Shown here one piece after another: positions 27,601 to 34,300 of a DNA stretch of 64,000 nucleotides (within the stretch, counting starts at the first letter, position 1; each line of letters starts with the position of its first letter). The DNA is from Enoplolaimus lenunculus (taxonomy: Eukaryota > Nematoda > Enoplea > Enoplida > Thoracostomopsidae). A program made the position numbers and the translations under genes. The notes under the pieces are model-generated. The model worked only from the letters and a program-made list of their open reading frames with translations, was not told the DNA's origin and ran no database searches. The stretch spans positions 62,001-126,000 of the forward strand of contig JASANG010003185.1 in the NCBI GenBank assembly GCA_030248215.1, written 5' to 3'.

Positions 27601-29295
27601 TTTGTCTTGCATCTTAGAAATGTTTGTCTTACTCGTTTATAAAACACACTCTAAAATTTAAGACATTTAAGTGTTAAAAATTTCAGACACAGATTTTTGA
27701 AAATTTTCAGAACCTAATGTCTTGTATTCAAGACATATATGTCTGGAGTCTAGATTAAGACATAATTGTCTTGAATTTAAGAAAATATTTCTTGAATATC
27801 AGAAAATGTTTCTTGTGCTATATATATAAAATACATATTCTGCTATTATTTGCCTATTTCTGCTTTACACTAACGACGTCTTTTGTACACTTTTCGCCAC
27901 GTATATTATTCACGCTTTGGCTTAGGCGAAGTCTCAAGCAATGACTTAGCCTTAGGCTTTTAATCATAAGTAAGCCTTTTTATAAACCTTTGCCTAAATC
28001 TAAGCGTAAATGCGGGGAAAATTGTGCAAACGCCTTATCGGCTATTGTTTAGCTAAAACCGCTTTGCTGACGTGCACGAGACTATTTCTACTTGAACGCT
28101 TCTGTATAGCTGGTGTAGTGTATGTTTGGTTCCAGTTTCGGACAATCTTCTCGAGCTCATGCTTCAAGCACATCTTCCAGTTCGCTCACAGTTTCCGACT
28201 CAATCAGTTACCCGTGCTCAAGGTAATAAAATGCTGTAAGAAATGTACTGTTTGTTTGAAGCAGTACTTGGAGATGATGGTAGACAATAATTTTAAATTT
28301 GAAAATGTCCGCTAAAAATTTGAAAATTTCCGCTAAAATTTTGAAAATTTCCGCTAAAAATTTAAAAATTTCCGCTAAAAATTTAAAAATTTCCGCTAAA
28401 AATTTGAAAATTTCCGCTAAAGTTAGCAGTAATTTTTAAACGCGATGAAGTTTAGTTGTCTTTAAAGTTGTGAATACAATCAACACTCAAAACCGTTAAC
28501 CTTTTATGATTTGGTTCTGGGTAAAAGTAATAATTTGGCACCTGGGACTATTAAATCCTGCATAAATCACAAACATAAGCACAGCCAAAAAATCCTGTGT
28601 ATATTTTATTCTGTTGCCTATTTTGGCATTTTCGATTTTAAAAATGTCTGGTAAATTAGTGGGGGGACGCAGAGATGGACGCTCCCCCTCGGAAGCATTT
28701 TTTATCATAAAATGGTCCCTACTTTACAAAATGTTCCACTGATGTGCGAACAAAATTGTGTTTGGCTTCTCGATCGCTTCGCTTGCACCGGTATTTTGAC
28801 CTAATATATCACATATTCAGGTCAATGTTTCTGGCTCCGCTACTGTGTAACAGATACCTTTATGTTTAGTGTGAAATTCAGCCTTATATGTATTTCCCAA
28901 AATTGTACACTCGCTACACTTTAAAAAATGGGGAGTCAAATTGACTTTCTCGGAAATAGGCTTTTCCTGACTACACAAACTGAGTCAAATTTGAATCCGC
29001 CAGAGTCAAATTGGACTCACTGAGCGATTCAATGAATCCAATTTGACTCTGGCGGAGTCGGATTTTGACTCAGTTTGTGTAGTCAGGAAAAGCCTATTTC
29101 CGAAAGAGTCAATTTGACTCCCCGTTTTTACAGCGTACGGAAGACTCAACGAAGTTCAGTGTTTACCCCCAAGGCATACATTCTGTTCGATAAAAATTGA
29201 CGGTTAAATAATTTGCTTTCAGACCTCCAACATGCTATTACGACCCGTACCAACATCAAGGAAGAGAAATGGAAGAAGTGCCACAGCCAAAATAA
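638..29295 (+). CDS. Cadherin-23/protocadherin-15-like cadherin, 3' portion (21 exons)
   Basis: Calcium-dependent adhesion receptor at the plasma membrane. Exons: 638-1193, 2082-2341, 3187-3304, 5419-5519, 6292-6393, 7367-7541, 9128-9393, 10187-10286, 11580-11692, 13728-13875, 15310-15458, 16640-16865, 17993-18202, 18566-18720, 21007-21204, 21864-21952, 22581-22664, 23602-23670, 24698-24886, 26756-27004, 29223-29295 (stop). All join in phase with GT-AG introns, giving 1209 residues. About seven cadherin repeats are visible, with linker motifs LDTNDHAPEF, VDVNDNAPEF and DDNDNPPRF; other repeats have degenerate calcium sites. The first exon ends one repeat, then carries about 150 Ser/Thr-rich residues. 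Before the membrane, a segment containing TDIFIHAIDPKSKK resembles the membrane-adjacent domain of CDH23/PCDH15 (from memory of those families). The helix follows VTVAEG at about residues 1078-1100, then KWWKRKEKKRYNADY and a Gln/His-rich tail of about 105 residues. No catenin-binding region is seen, so a classical cadherin is unlikely. The 5' end is outside the window. Confidence 0.87.
1244..1562. mobile_element. Palindromic inverted-repeat element, CCAAGAGT family
   Basis: Begins CCAAGAGTCGATGATCACTC and ends as its approximate reverse complement (ATTATCCACTCTTGG). The interior has the words GTGTGCAACT and AACGCGTGC on opposite strands. A second nearly complete copy is at 63322-63665 and fragments lie near 15485-15600, 15965-16090 and 23000-23110. 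It sits in the cadherin intron after the first visible exon. Confidence 0.6.
1750..2015. mobile_element. TGCAAGTTTTTGC-family inverted-repeat element
   Basis: Ends read AAGTCTTATTGACACCTGCA and GCACAGTGTGAATAGGACTT, approximate inverted repeats, with many internal TGCAAGTT words on both strands. Related copies: about 10502-10799, 22343-22535 and 37075-37263, each ending near GTGTGAATAGGGCTTA. Non-autonomous; no protein seen. Confidence 0.6.
2360..2735 (-). mobile_element. Two degenerate TelB copies in tandem
   Basis: Two successive stretches start with TTTTAGGGGCGTCCAGTA (about 2366 and 2569), pass through TTAGGC-like repeats and end near TTAGATCCGCCA. They look like old, diverged TelB copies; the right tips are not preserved. 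Confidence 0.45.
2740..3120 (-). mobile_element. CCCGAATAAGA-tip inverted-repeat element
   Basis: Diverged copy of the element at 42786-43233 in the opposite orientation. Shared words include TCCGCTTACGGACTC and GGTCTCTAATT (as reverse complements) and TATCCGGTATT. Tips resemble TTATTCGGG...CACTG. Intronic in the cadherin gene. Confidence 0.5.
3471..3615 (+). mobile_element. GTAGCCAAGGGGG-family element
   Basis: Starts GGGACCGTAGCCAAAAGGGA and ends GGCTGGCTACGGGCCTG, approximate inverted repeats. It contains the family words CTTGCTTGTAAGTTAGTG and CCTCCTGAAAAAATTTT. Confidence 0.6.
3888..4122. mobile_element. Palindromic TA-flanked MITE (CACTGTAAAAAATGG family)
   Basis: Starts CACTGTAAAAAATGGTGAGT and ends CACCATTTTTTGCAGTG, with TA on both sides as expected of a Tc1/mariner-type target duplication. 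Nearly the whole element is an inverted repeat (GACTCTCTCTGAAATAGGC against its complement), so one strand can fold into a long hairpin. Six copies occur in the window. Confidence 0.75.
4344..4803. mobile_element. Inverted-repeat element with CATATGATATTCG repeats
   Basis: Ends are inverted repeats of about 28 bp: GGGGTTCACGTTATAACCGG at the left and its complement at the right. Inside, CATATGATATTCG occurs three times (about 4557, 4586 and 4681) with a related CACGTGACAT word, which may be subterminal binding repeats. Single copy here. Confidence 0.6.
4920..5050. repeat. Degenerate TTAGGC-like tract
   Basis: Alternating words such as AAGCCTAAACGTAGGC, TTAGGCTAAACTTGAGCC and AAGCCTCAGCC. No Tel-type tips are recognisable, so it is probably a decayed TelA/B/C interior. 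Confidence 0.4.
5543..5735 (+). mobile_element. TelB element (TTAGGC-bearing MITE)
   Basis: Left tip GGCCAATGTCACTTTTAGGA, body of CCTAAGCC words, right part AAAAAATGTAATCTAGAATC and tip AAAAGTAACATGGACC. It begins 24 bp after the end of the cadherin exon at 5519, inside the intron. Confidence 0.75.
6089..6270 (+). mobile_element. TelA/TelC hybrid element
   Basis: Left tip GGCCACTGTATAGTACAGGG is TelA-like, while the right tip is the complement of TelC (CCCCTGATCTTTACATGGGCC, last 20 bases). The interior is TTAGGC-like and decayed. The element ends 21 bp before the cadherin exon at 6292. Confidence 0.6.
7022..7321 (-). mobile_element. TelB element with the longest TTAGGC array
   Basis: Tips GGCCCGTGTTACTTTAAGGG and CCTAAAAGTAAACATTGGCC. 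The flanking 8-bp duplication CAAAATTT is perfect (7014-7021 and 7322-7329). The interior from about 7099 to 7275 is a nearly continuous array of TTAGGC, more than 20 units with a few variants. The element ends 45 bp before the cadherin exon at 7367. Confidence 0.9.
7631..7817 (+). mobile_element. TelB element
   Basis: Tips GGCCAATGTTACTTTGAGGG and TTAAAGTAACATGGGCC; perfect 8-bp duplication AACAATTC (7623-7630 and 7818-7825). The interior has CCTAAG arrays, then GCAAAAAATGTAATATAGAA. Confidence 0.88.
7891..8307 (-). mobile_element. TelC element, expanded interior
   Basis: Tips GGCCCATGTAAACATCAGGG and CCTGTTCTTTACATTGGCC; perfect 8-bp duplication AAAACCCT (7883-7890 and 8308-8315). The interior alternates TTAGGC blocks with repeats of GAATATGCTCATTCTTACGC, making it about twice the usual length. 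Confidence 0.88.
8641..8861 (+). mobile_element. TelA element
   Basis: Tips GGCCAATGTATAGAATAGGG and CCTGTTCTATACATAGGCC; perfect 8-bp duplication ATACGTTC (8633-8640 and 8862-8869). Interior CCTAAG arrays with a GTATGAATGAGCCTATT spacer. Confidence 0.9.
9979..10146. mobile_element. AGGGTTACGC-tip inverted-repeat element
   Basis: Begins TAGGGTTACGCAACAC and ends AGTATAGCGCAACCCTA. The interior is rich in GTGACGGACGGC and its complement GCCGTCCGTCACC, so it is strongly self-complementary. GC-rich relatives with the same TATAGCGCAACCC-like end lie near 13396-13502 and 19560-19700. Confidence 0.5.
10502..10799. mobile_element. TGCAAGTTTTTGC-family element
   Basis: Contains GTGCAAGTTTTTGCAGCAAG at the left and GCAAAAACTTGCACGTGTGA at the right in inverted orientation, with several more TGCAAG words between. 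Cadherin intron. Confidence 0.55.
11180..11382 (-). mobile_element. TelA element between 30-bp direct repeats
   Basis: Diverged left tip, TTAGGC body and right tip CCTGTTCTATACATGGGCC. The same sequence of about 30 bases (GCCACTGGGAATAACTAAAA onward) occurs just left (about 11150-11180) and just right (about 11395-11424). That is much longer than the usual 8-bp duplication, so the flank itself was probably duplicated. Confidence 0.65.
11749..13165. repeat. 40-bp minisatellite with higher-order repeats
   Basis: About 35 tandem copies of a 40-bp unit containing GGTTGGATCCGGCATTTTTT then GACGGGGAAGCTTCCCGATA. Variants (GATGAAGCTTCC, GATAAAGCTTCCGATCGG, ATCCGCCATTTTTT) recur as ordered blocks near 12358, 12550, 12795 and 12950, showing block duplication. 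The array lies in the cadherin intron between 11692 and 13728. All three minus frames stay open over long stretches because the unit lacks stops there; I read this as a repeat artefact, not a gene. Confidence 0.93.
13985..14240 (+). mobile_element. TTAA-bounded element with tRNA-like core
   Basis: Flanked by TTAA on both sides (13981-13984 and 14241-14244), with tips CCCCTTCACTC and GTTAGAAAGGG, as in piggyBac-type non-autonomous elements. The 3' half contains TAGCTCAGTGGTCA and GGGGATCGAATC, which match the A and B boxes of tRNA genes. Five more copies lie at 25455-25640, 30864-31133, 38096-38268, 38501-38762 and 40196-40426. Confidence 0.65.
14712..14872 (+). mobile_element. GTAGCCAAGGGGG-family element
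   Basis: Starts GGGCCGTAGACAAGGGGGAG and ends AGCTGGCTACGAGCCTG. A truncated sister copy lies just before it at about 14611-14690. Confidence 0.6.
16101..16429 (+). mobile_element. TelA element with periodic spacer
   Basis: Tips GGCCCATGTATAGAACAGGG and CCTGTTCCATACATGGGCC; 8-bp duplication AATGTGAT/AATATGAT (7 of 8). The interior repeats a unit of CCTAAG blocks plus GCGTATGGATGAGCCTATT six times. Confidence 0.87.
17317..17455. repeat. 69-bp direct duplication
   Basis: Two tandem, nearly identical copies beginning TTAAATCTGGAACACCCCAC and containing ACATACGTATTTTGGCCAAC. The word CCACATACGTATTTTGG also occurs at about 5293 and 22733 and in reverse near 24490, so it belongs to a small dispersed family. 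Confidence 0.8.
17568..17931. mobile_element. hAT-type MITE (CAGTGGCGGATCCA tips)
   Basis: Tips CAGTGGCGGATCCAGG and CATGGATCCGCCATTG are imperfect inverted repeats. The flanking 8-bp duplication GGTGTATA is perfect (17560-17567 and 17932-17939). A CAG-type tip with 8-bp duplication is the hAT hallmark. No transposase seen. It ends 61 bp before the cadherin exon at 17993. Confidence 0.85.
18242..18370 (-). mobile_element. Short TelB element
   Basis: Tips GGCCCATGTTAGTTTTAGGG and GTAACATTGGCC; perfect 8-bp duplication GTGTGTAC (18234-18241 and 18371-18378). The shortest recognisable full element (129 bp), with only a few TTAGGC units. Confidence 0.88.
18825..19405 (+). mobile_element. Two tRNA-derived SINE-like copies
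   Basis: Two related stretches carry GTGGTAGAGCGCTT (A-box-like) at about 18950 and 19302, then GTCGATCC or ATTCGATCC (B-box-like) about 35-45 bases later, and CTTAGTAAAAAGGTC or a similar word. Each is preceded by ATACGGTCGACATATA. A third, minus-strand copy is at about 45005-45310. Probably retroposed tRNA-related SINEs; no functional tRNA fold is claimed. Confidence 0.6.
19828..20249. repeat. 23-bp minisatellite
   Basis: About 18 tandem copies of GAAATGAAATTATTACTAGC with TAT completing the unit; a few copies have single changes or one extra base. Located in the cadherin intron 18720-21007. Confidence 0.95.
20476..20815. repeat. Diverged tandem duplication of about 170 bp
   Basis: Two successive copies share GGTGCGAGGAATTTG, GTTTACAAACCTCCAAA and TAATTTGCATATTAGC. 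Confidence 0.6.
20918..20964 (-). mobile_element. TelA right-end fragment
   Basis: Only the right end remains: GGAAATATGCTTATACTACT then CCGGCCCTATTCTATACATG and GACC. It lies 43 bp before the cadherin exon at 21007. Confidence 0.6.
21445..21527 (+). mobile_element. TelC/TelA left-end fragment
   Basis: Left tip GGCCAATGTAAAGAACAGGG with GCGGAACAGTTTTATAAGCA and a few CCTAAG units; no right tip is found before the tandem array that follows. Confidence 0.6.
21560..21840. repeat. AT-rich tandem repeat of about 41 bp
   Basis: Six to seven copies of a unit containing AAGTCTAAAATTAAAATTAT and TTTAAGAATTTTTTAC. It ends 24 bp before the cadherin exon at 21864, so it supplies most of that intron's 3' end. 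Confidence 0.9.
22005..22165 (+). mobile_element. GTAGCCAAGGGGG-family element
   Basis: Starts GCGTAGCCAAGGGGGGCC and ends GCTGGCTACGGGTCTGG, with the family words AGGTAAAGCTCAGC and GCTTGTAAGTCAACG. Confidence 0.6.
22343..22535. mobile_element. TGCAAGTTTTTGC-family element
   Basis: Repeated words CGTGCAAAAGTTTACAACG, TTGCAACTGGATGTG and GTTGCAAAAATTTACACGTG, ending GTGAGAATAGGGCTT. It is a diverged copy. Confidence 0.5.
23300..23490 (-). mobile_element. TelC element
   Basis: Tips CACCCATGTAAAGATCAAGG and CCTGTTCTGCACATTGGTC; 8-bp duplication CTAGCTTT/CTAGTTTT (7 of 8; 23292-23299 and 23491-23498). Interior of TTAGGC units. Confidence 0.82.
24130..24348. mobile_element. Palindromic TA-flanked MITE
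   Basis: Starts CACTGTAAAAAATGAGGTGT and ends CCCCATTTTTTACAGTG; TA on both sides. Same family as 3888-4122. Confidence 0.78.
24993..25208 (+). mobile_element. TelB element with duplicated left end
   Basis: Left tip GGCCAATGTTACTTTTAGGG at 24993; the same left-end sequence restarts at about 25060 directly out of a CCTAAG run. Right side AAAAAACTGTAATCTAGAAT and tip AAAGTAACATGTGCC. Confidence 0.8.
25455..25640 (-). mobile_element. TTAA-type element with tRNA-like core, degraded
   Basis: Minus copy: ACCACTGAGCTATAGGAGCT, GACGCTCGAGCCCGAGG and CTCATAGTATACTCTATGAG are shared with the 13985 copy. The terminal TTAA sites are no longer clear. Confidence 0.5.
26369..26700 (+). mobile_element. TelB element with four tandem left ends
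   Basis: The left-end unit (CCAATGTTACTTTTAGGGGC onward with GTAACAGTAGATTAAGCG and CCTAAG blocks) is repeated four times, starting at about 26371, 26430, 26491 and 26558, before one right end (CTTAAACTAACATGGGCC). It lies 55 bp before the cadherin tail exon at 26756. Confidence 0.85.
27090..27830. repeat. TTAAGACAT-word repeat element
   Basis: Dense runs of TTAAGACAT, AAGACATATATGTCT and TGTCTTAAAT on both strands. Similar regions are at 38892-39343 (ends TACACACAAAAAAC and TTTTTGTGTAG, inverted) and about 41220-41990. Probably one non-autonomous family with CTACACAAAAA-type tips; no protein seen. Confidence 0.55.
28305..28425. repeat. 22-bp minisatellite
   Basis: Six copies of AAATTTGAAAATTTCCGCTA with small changes; cadherin intron before the last exon. 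Confidence 0.9.
28917..29135. mobile_element. Palindromic TA-flanked MITE
   Basis: Starts CACTTTAAAAAATGGGGAGT and ends CTCCCCGTTTTTACAGCG, with TA on both sides. It ends 87 bp before the last cadherin exon. Confidence 0.72.
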
Positions 29296-30345
29296 ACGCC
29301 GCATTATGCAAATTGTGTGGTGTCGATTTAATATTTCTAGTCAAATTCAACACTCCTACTGCCATGATTATAAACAAATTTGATTGGCTAACTCAATGAC
29401 GTCATTAGTGCTACTAGCTATGATATTAAATGAGTTTAAAACTGGAAGGTAAACCTGATACGACTGACTTTGATTGGGTTTGAACCAATTTCATTTTTAC
29501 GGTCAACGCAGACGATTGAAACGAAACGCTGATGTGAAGTCTTGGTATATGGTTCGGGTACTAAATATGGCTGAAACCCCTGGCAAGAGCATCAACAACT
29601 ACGACTACTCATAACCGTGTGAATTATTCAAAGAAAAATATTTGTGCCAAAATAGCGACAGTGTGGTAAAGAACAAATTGGCGGATGATATTCAGAGTGT
29701 TCAAAGGTGCGGGGGGGGGTAAACCGGAACGTTTAGTTGAATTGCGAACTGCGTTGTACAGGGACTCGTTGTGGTATTGGAAAACAAGCGGAGTGATCCG
29801 AACAGAAAGTGGAATGGTCAACATGGTACAATTGGGCTGTGTGCCGTTGAATCTTTGAGCCTGAGTTTATTGAGACCTGCCCACTTTGAGACACCGAGAC
29901 TGTGTGACTTAATGGAGACAGAGAGGTTTAGGCTTAGGATTGGTTTAGGTTTATTTTGAAGCTTAGGCTTGAATTTAGTGTTTTGACTAATACACATAAA
30001 TAAGTATTTCTGAATTTGTTCAGAACTTAAATGTAAGAATTTTTTTCTTAAATATCAGAAATATTATTTTGAATGTAGGTTTAGTTTTAGTGAGCAGGAC
30101 CTTCTGGGTTTGTGCAAGCAGAAACAAGCAGTCGCAGATGTGGGAAAACGTCAAGAAAGTGGCATTAATAACATAATTATTCGATTTGTTTGGTGTTTAT
30201 AAACGTTCATAATGCTTGATTTGCAGGGATGTCAGAGGTATGGGAGAGCACCTGGATGTGGGATCAATTTGAAACTGACAAGGAACCCACCCCGTTTTGG
30301 GGGCTATCAAACCATAATTAGGTAGCCTTCCAGTATAAGAATGTC

Positions 30346-30497
30346 GGCCCATGTTACTTTAAGGTGCGTCCAGGTTTCTGGTGGATCTATAAAAGAGTAG
30401 ATTTGGAATATAGATTACATTTTTTGCTTACGCTTAGGCTTAGGTTTAAGAATACGCTTAATCTACTGTTACACCCCTAAAAGTATTTACATTGGCC
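30346..30497 (-). mobile_element. TelB element
   Basis: Tips GGCCCATGTTACTTTAAGGT and AAGTATTTACATTGGCC. The sequence right of it (30498-30600) is the reverse complement of the sequence left of the TelB at 24993. Confidence 0.82.
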
Positions 30498-30620
30498 AAA
30501 TATTCATACACAGCGAGGCATTCAATCAAAATTTTAAAAATTTCTAAAGGGTTCGTTGAAAGCATGTATAGCATTGAACTTAAAAATGAGGTCTGTGTAA
30601 GGACCATATTCCCAAAAAAT

Positions 30621-30830
30621 GGGCTCATGTAAAGATCAGGGGTGGAAAGTTTTTCTGTGGGACTGCAATAGAGTAAAATATAGCTTTAGACTAATTGTTT
30701 TTGCTTGGGTTAGGCTTAGGCGTAGGCTTAGCCTTGGGAATAAACTCATTCTTACACTTAGGCTTAGGCCTAGGCTTAGGCTTCGGAGTATGCTTAAAAT
30801 ATTGTTCCGCTCCTGTTCTTTACATTGGCC
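30621..30830 (-). mobile_element. TelC element
   Basis: Tips GGGCTCATGTAAAGATCAGG and CCTGTTCTTTACATTGGCC, TTAGGC-like body. Target duplication not clear. Confidence 0.8.
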
Positions 30831-30863
30831 GAATATTTCAACAATAATGCTAAATATGTTTAA

Positions 30864-31133
30864 CCCTTTATCACATGATCACATGAATATTTTCTGTTCT
30901 CCCTGAGACCTACTTTTATGCTAGGATTCGACCTCCAGTGACTGGAGGGGGATGCGTATACCATAACCGCTCAGCTGTAGGAGCTTGACGCTCGAGCCTG
31001 AGGGGGCTCTCACGTCTTGTGGTGATTTAGTACTATGTATACGTGTTGTAATTGTTGAACACTGTGAGATTATATTATTTAACGTATATACACTACGCTG
31101 AGTTGCCTATAGGCAACTAAATGTCAGAAGGGG
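30864..31133 (-). mobile_element. TTAA-bounded element with tRNA-like core
   Basis: TTAA at 30860-30863 and 31134-31137; tips CCCTTTATCACATG and CAGAAGGGG. It contains the complement of the tRNA-like boxes (GGATTCGACCTCC, ACCGCTCAGCTG) and CTCACGTCTTGTGG. Confidence 0.68.
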
Positions 31134-31455
31134 TTAAACTATAATTGAGACACGGTTTCGGTGCTTTGAAAATTAAAAGACTTGAAAGCGTTCGCGGTTT
31201 GCGCGAACTAAAAATATGCAAACTAAATTTTCACGGCTTCGTATATTATAATCACATAGACACTCGATTGTTAACACATGGTTACGCACATGCACAAATA
31301 ATCAAATATCTGTATCACCCCTACATGACTCCTGACATGCTCAGAAATTGGGCGGATGTCCCGATGTGGATCTCTACAAAAATTTCCCACGGGGTGGAAC
31401 GCGGTTGAAAATTTATGCCCTATGACTTACCTGTTGACCAAATATTGAAAAATGC

Positions 31456-31603
31456 GACCAATGTTACTTTTAGGGCCGTACCAGTAGATTAAGCGTATTC
31501 CTAAGCCTAAACCTAAGCCTACGCAAAAATGCAGTTTAGACTGTAAGCCTACTGTTTTACAGACCCACCAGAAACTGGGACAGCCCTACAAGTAACATGG
31601 GCC
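31456..31603 (+). mobile_element. TelB element
   Basis: Tips GACCAATGTTACTTTTAGGG and CTACAAGTAACATGGGCC; perfect 8-bp duplication AAAAATGC (31448-31455 and 31604-31611). Confidence 0.87.
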
Positions 31604-31753
31604 AAAAATGCAAATATGACATTGCGTTAAATTAGCGATGTGAACAGGGTGTTTTTTCTTCTGCGGATTTTCGTCAAATTTCTGCCGTATGCTTTAACAA
31701 TGAGTTTGGCCGTGAATTTCATTGCTTACGGTTTAAGTTATATGTAATAAAGG

Positions 31754-31984
31754 GGCCGTGTATAGAGCAGGGCCGGATCGTTTTTCGGAGGGCCTATAAT
31801 AGTGTCAGTTTAAGCTTAAGCTAATGTTTTGCTTAGGCTTAGGCTTAGACTTAGGCTTAGGAATAGGCTCATTCATACGCTTAGGCTTAGGCTTAGGCAT
31901 AGGCTCATCCATACGCTTACGATTAGGCATAGGCTTAGGAATATGCTTAAAATACTGTTGCGGCCTGTTCTATACATCGGCCTA
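31754..31984 (-). mobile_element. TelA element
   Basis: Tips GGCCGTGTATAGAGCAGGGC and CCTGTTCTATACATCGGCC; TTAGGC body with a TAGGCTCATCCATACGC spacer. Flanks TAATAAAG/TACTAAAA agree in 6 of 8. Confidence 0.8.
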
Positions 31985-32483
31985 CTAAAATAAGATCGTT
32001 GCTTAATGGAAATGATATTTTGTCCGCTTATACTACTGTTCTTGTTTTTTTAGTTTCTAAAGTGTCAAAGCTTGCCTTTTGACTACGAGAGCATAGGATA
32101 ATGTCTAAAAAGTTATTCTTGTACTACTTTATTTTCAAATACATTCGTGAGTGCGAATTTTTTATAGTTAAAACAATATTGGGCTCATTATCAATCCTAC
32201 TATACACTAACGCTTCCATAGGAGAGCGGTGGGTGGCGTACGCCTCCCACACGTCAGAAACTTTTTGTGATAAATTGAGGTCTCGTTACGATCTTTCCCT
32301 CTTAGAAAATTGACACATATGGCATACAGTAAAAAACGCGTTTCACAACTTTTGCCCACTCGTATCTACTGTCAGAAATTTGTGGATCTGCCGATGTTTA
32401 CCATGTAGGATCGGGATTTCGAATGAGAGTACCAGACCAAATTTTATTAATGCCGGATAAATTGCAAGCCTAGGTACAATGTA

Positions 32484-32691
32484 CACTGCAAAAAATGGCG
32501 AGTCAAATTTACTCTCTCCAAAATAGGCTCTGCGGAATACACAATCTGAGACAAATTCGACGCTGCCAGAGTCAAATTCGACTCACTGAATCCAACGTTG
32601 CACTCTGGCGGAGTCACGTTTGACTCAGTTTGTGTAGTCCCATAGAGCCTGTTTCGGAGAGATTCAATTTGACTCACCATATTTTGCAGTG
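32484..32691. mobile_element. Palindromic TA-flanked MITE
   Basis: Starts CACTGCAAAAAATGGCGAGT and ends CACCATATTTTGCAGTG; TA at the left, TG at the right. Confidence 0.7.
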
Positions 32692-33015
32692 TGTGCGTTT
32701 TCCAATGGAACTTTCAAATGAAATTTAACGCCGTAATTATTTCAGATATTACTCGGTACGCCTATTGCGTTATTATTATAATTATTATTATTGAGCAACG
32801 GAGCTATCAACAACTATTTAAAATAAACTTGGCGGAAAATTTTCATAATCGATCGGATGAGGGGCTTCGGGATCAAAATAATGAGCATATTGGCTGGCAT
32901 CTTGCCAATCGTAAGGCATATAATTGCTATCCTGAAAACAAACTTGGGATGATTTTTGAAAAGTTTATTCTTCAATGCATCTGTCGGTGTTCCATATTCT
33001 TGGCGTTAGTAAATG

Positions 33016-33190
33016 GGCCCGTCTGTCGATCAGTGGCGGATCGTTTTTCCGCGGGACTGCAATAGAGTAAGCTTAAGGTTTAGACTGCTTTTTTGCGTAG
33101 ACTAAAGTTGAGTTATAGGCTTATCTGCATGTTGAGGCTTTTAGGCTTAGGCTTAGACATAGAAATGTGGTTATGCTACAGTTACCAGTT
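33016..33190 (-). mobile_element. Truncated TelC element
   Basis: Left end GGCCCGTCTGTCGATCAGTG with TTTTTCCGCGGGACTGCAAT and some TTAGGC; the right tip is lost. Confidence 0.55.
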
Positions 33191-33325
33191 TTATCTATAT
33201 ATTTGCCAGTAAATGTAAAATCGAAAGCCTAACTTAAGGTGTTTTACATGCATAGCACCTGATAGGATCTGAAGGCACGTCTTAGTAAGCTAGCATTCAT
33301 TTATGCCTAAACAAGCAGCGATACG

Positions 33326-33513
33326 TCGCTCATGTAAGACCAGGGGCGGAACGTATTTCTGCGGGACTGAAATAGAGTAGGATTAAGCTTTATATTATAT
33401 TTTGCTTAGGCTTAGGTTTATGCTTCAATATAGGCTCATTATTCAAACTAAGCTTAGGTTTAGGCTTAGGAATATGCTTATACAATTGTTATTGTCCTGT
33501 ACTATACATTGGC
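33326..33513 (-). mobile_element. TelC element
   Basis: Left GCTCATGTAAGACCAGGGGC, right CCTGTACTATACATTGGC; TTAGGC-like body. Confidence 0.75.
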
Positions 33514-33717
33514 AGATACCTCCAACAACGCCGAACTATAAACACAAGCAAAGCACCATATTTTAAGCTGGTATTGGCAGCGGGGTCTTCCACACTTCCC
33601 CACACACTTTTCGAAATTTGTAAATTTCAGCTAACGTATCGGCTTAGGCTTTATACTTCCGGCGAAAATTTGAAGGATTATAAAAAACACCATACGATAG
33701 GTTCAGAGGCCCATGTA

Positions 33718-33855
33718 TAGAACCGGGCCGGAACAGTAGTATAAGCGTATTCCCAAGCCTAAGCCTAAGCTTAAGCAAAAAATTAGTCTAAAGCTTAAAC
33801 TGACGCTATTATAGCCCTTTCGGAAAACGATCCGGCCCTGTTCTATACATGGGCC
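33718..33855 (+). mobile_element. Short TelA element
   Basis: Tips GGCCCATGTATAGAACCGGG and CCTGTTCTATACATGGGCC; 8-bp duplication GGTTCAGA/GGTTTAGA (7 of 8). Confidence 0.87.
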
Positions 33856-33966
33856 GGTTTAGAGATAAAAATATACATGCGATCTTTAAACATTTGCAGA
33901 AATTTCTGTGAACATATAAAATGAACCAAGCAGCCAAGTTTATGCGACTCTTGACGTGAATATTAC

Positions 33967-34110
33967 GGCCGATGTATAGAACAGGACCGTAAACAGTGGT
34001 ATAAGCATATTCCTAAGCCTAAGCGAAATCAAAATCAAAACATTAGTCTAAAGTTTAAGCTTGCTGTAGTCCTACAGAAAAACGTTCCGCTCCTGTTGTT
34101 TACATAGGCC
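33967..34110 (+). mobile_element. TelA/TelC hybrid element
   Basis: Left tip GGCCGATGTATAGAACAGGA (TelA) and right tip CCTGTTGTTTACATAGGCC (TelC-like); perfect 8-bp duplication AATATTAC (33959-33966 and 34111-34118). An element with mixed ends therefore transposed. Confidence 0.87.
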
Positions 34111-34300
34111 AATATTACGAACGGACAGCATGCATTTTGTACTAAAATTACGACTATACTTACGTAAACTATTGGCGATTATTAATCTTGAGGAGGTAAC
34201 TAAACAATTATTTTATTGCAGCAAACATATTAAAACAATAGGTGTATTTAACTTACTTAGTTGCATTGACCAGGTATAATCAGTGGCGTATCGAAAAATG

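Noticed and set aside
31145-31408. An 87-codon plus-strand frame in the gene-poor region
   Set aside because: No recognisable family, no splice or start context; likely chance.
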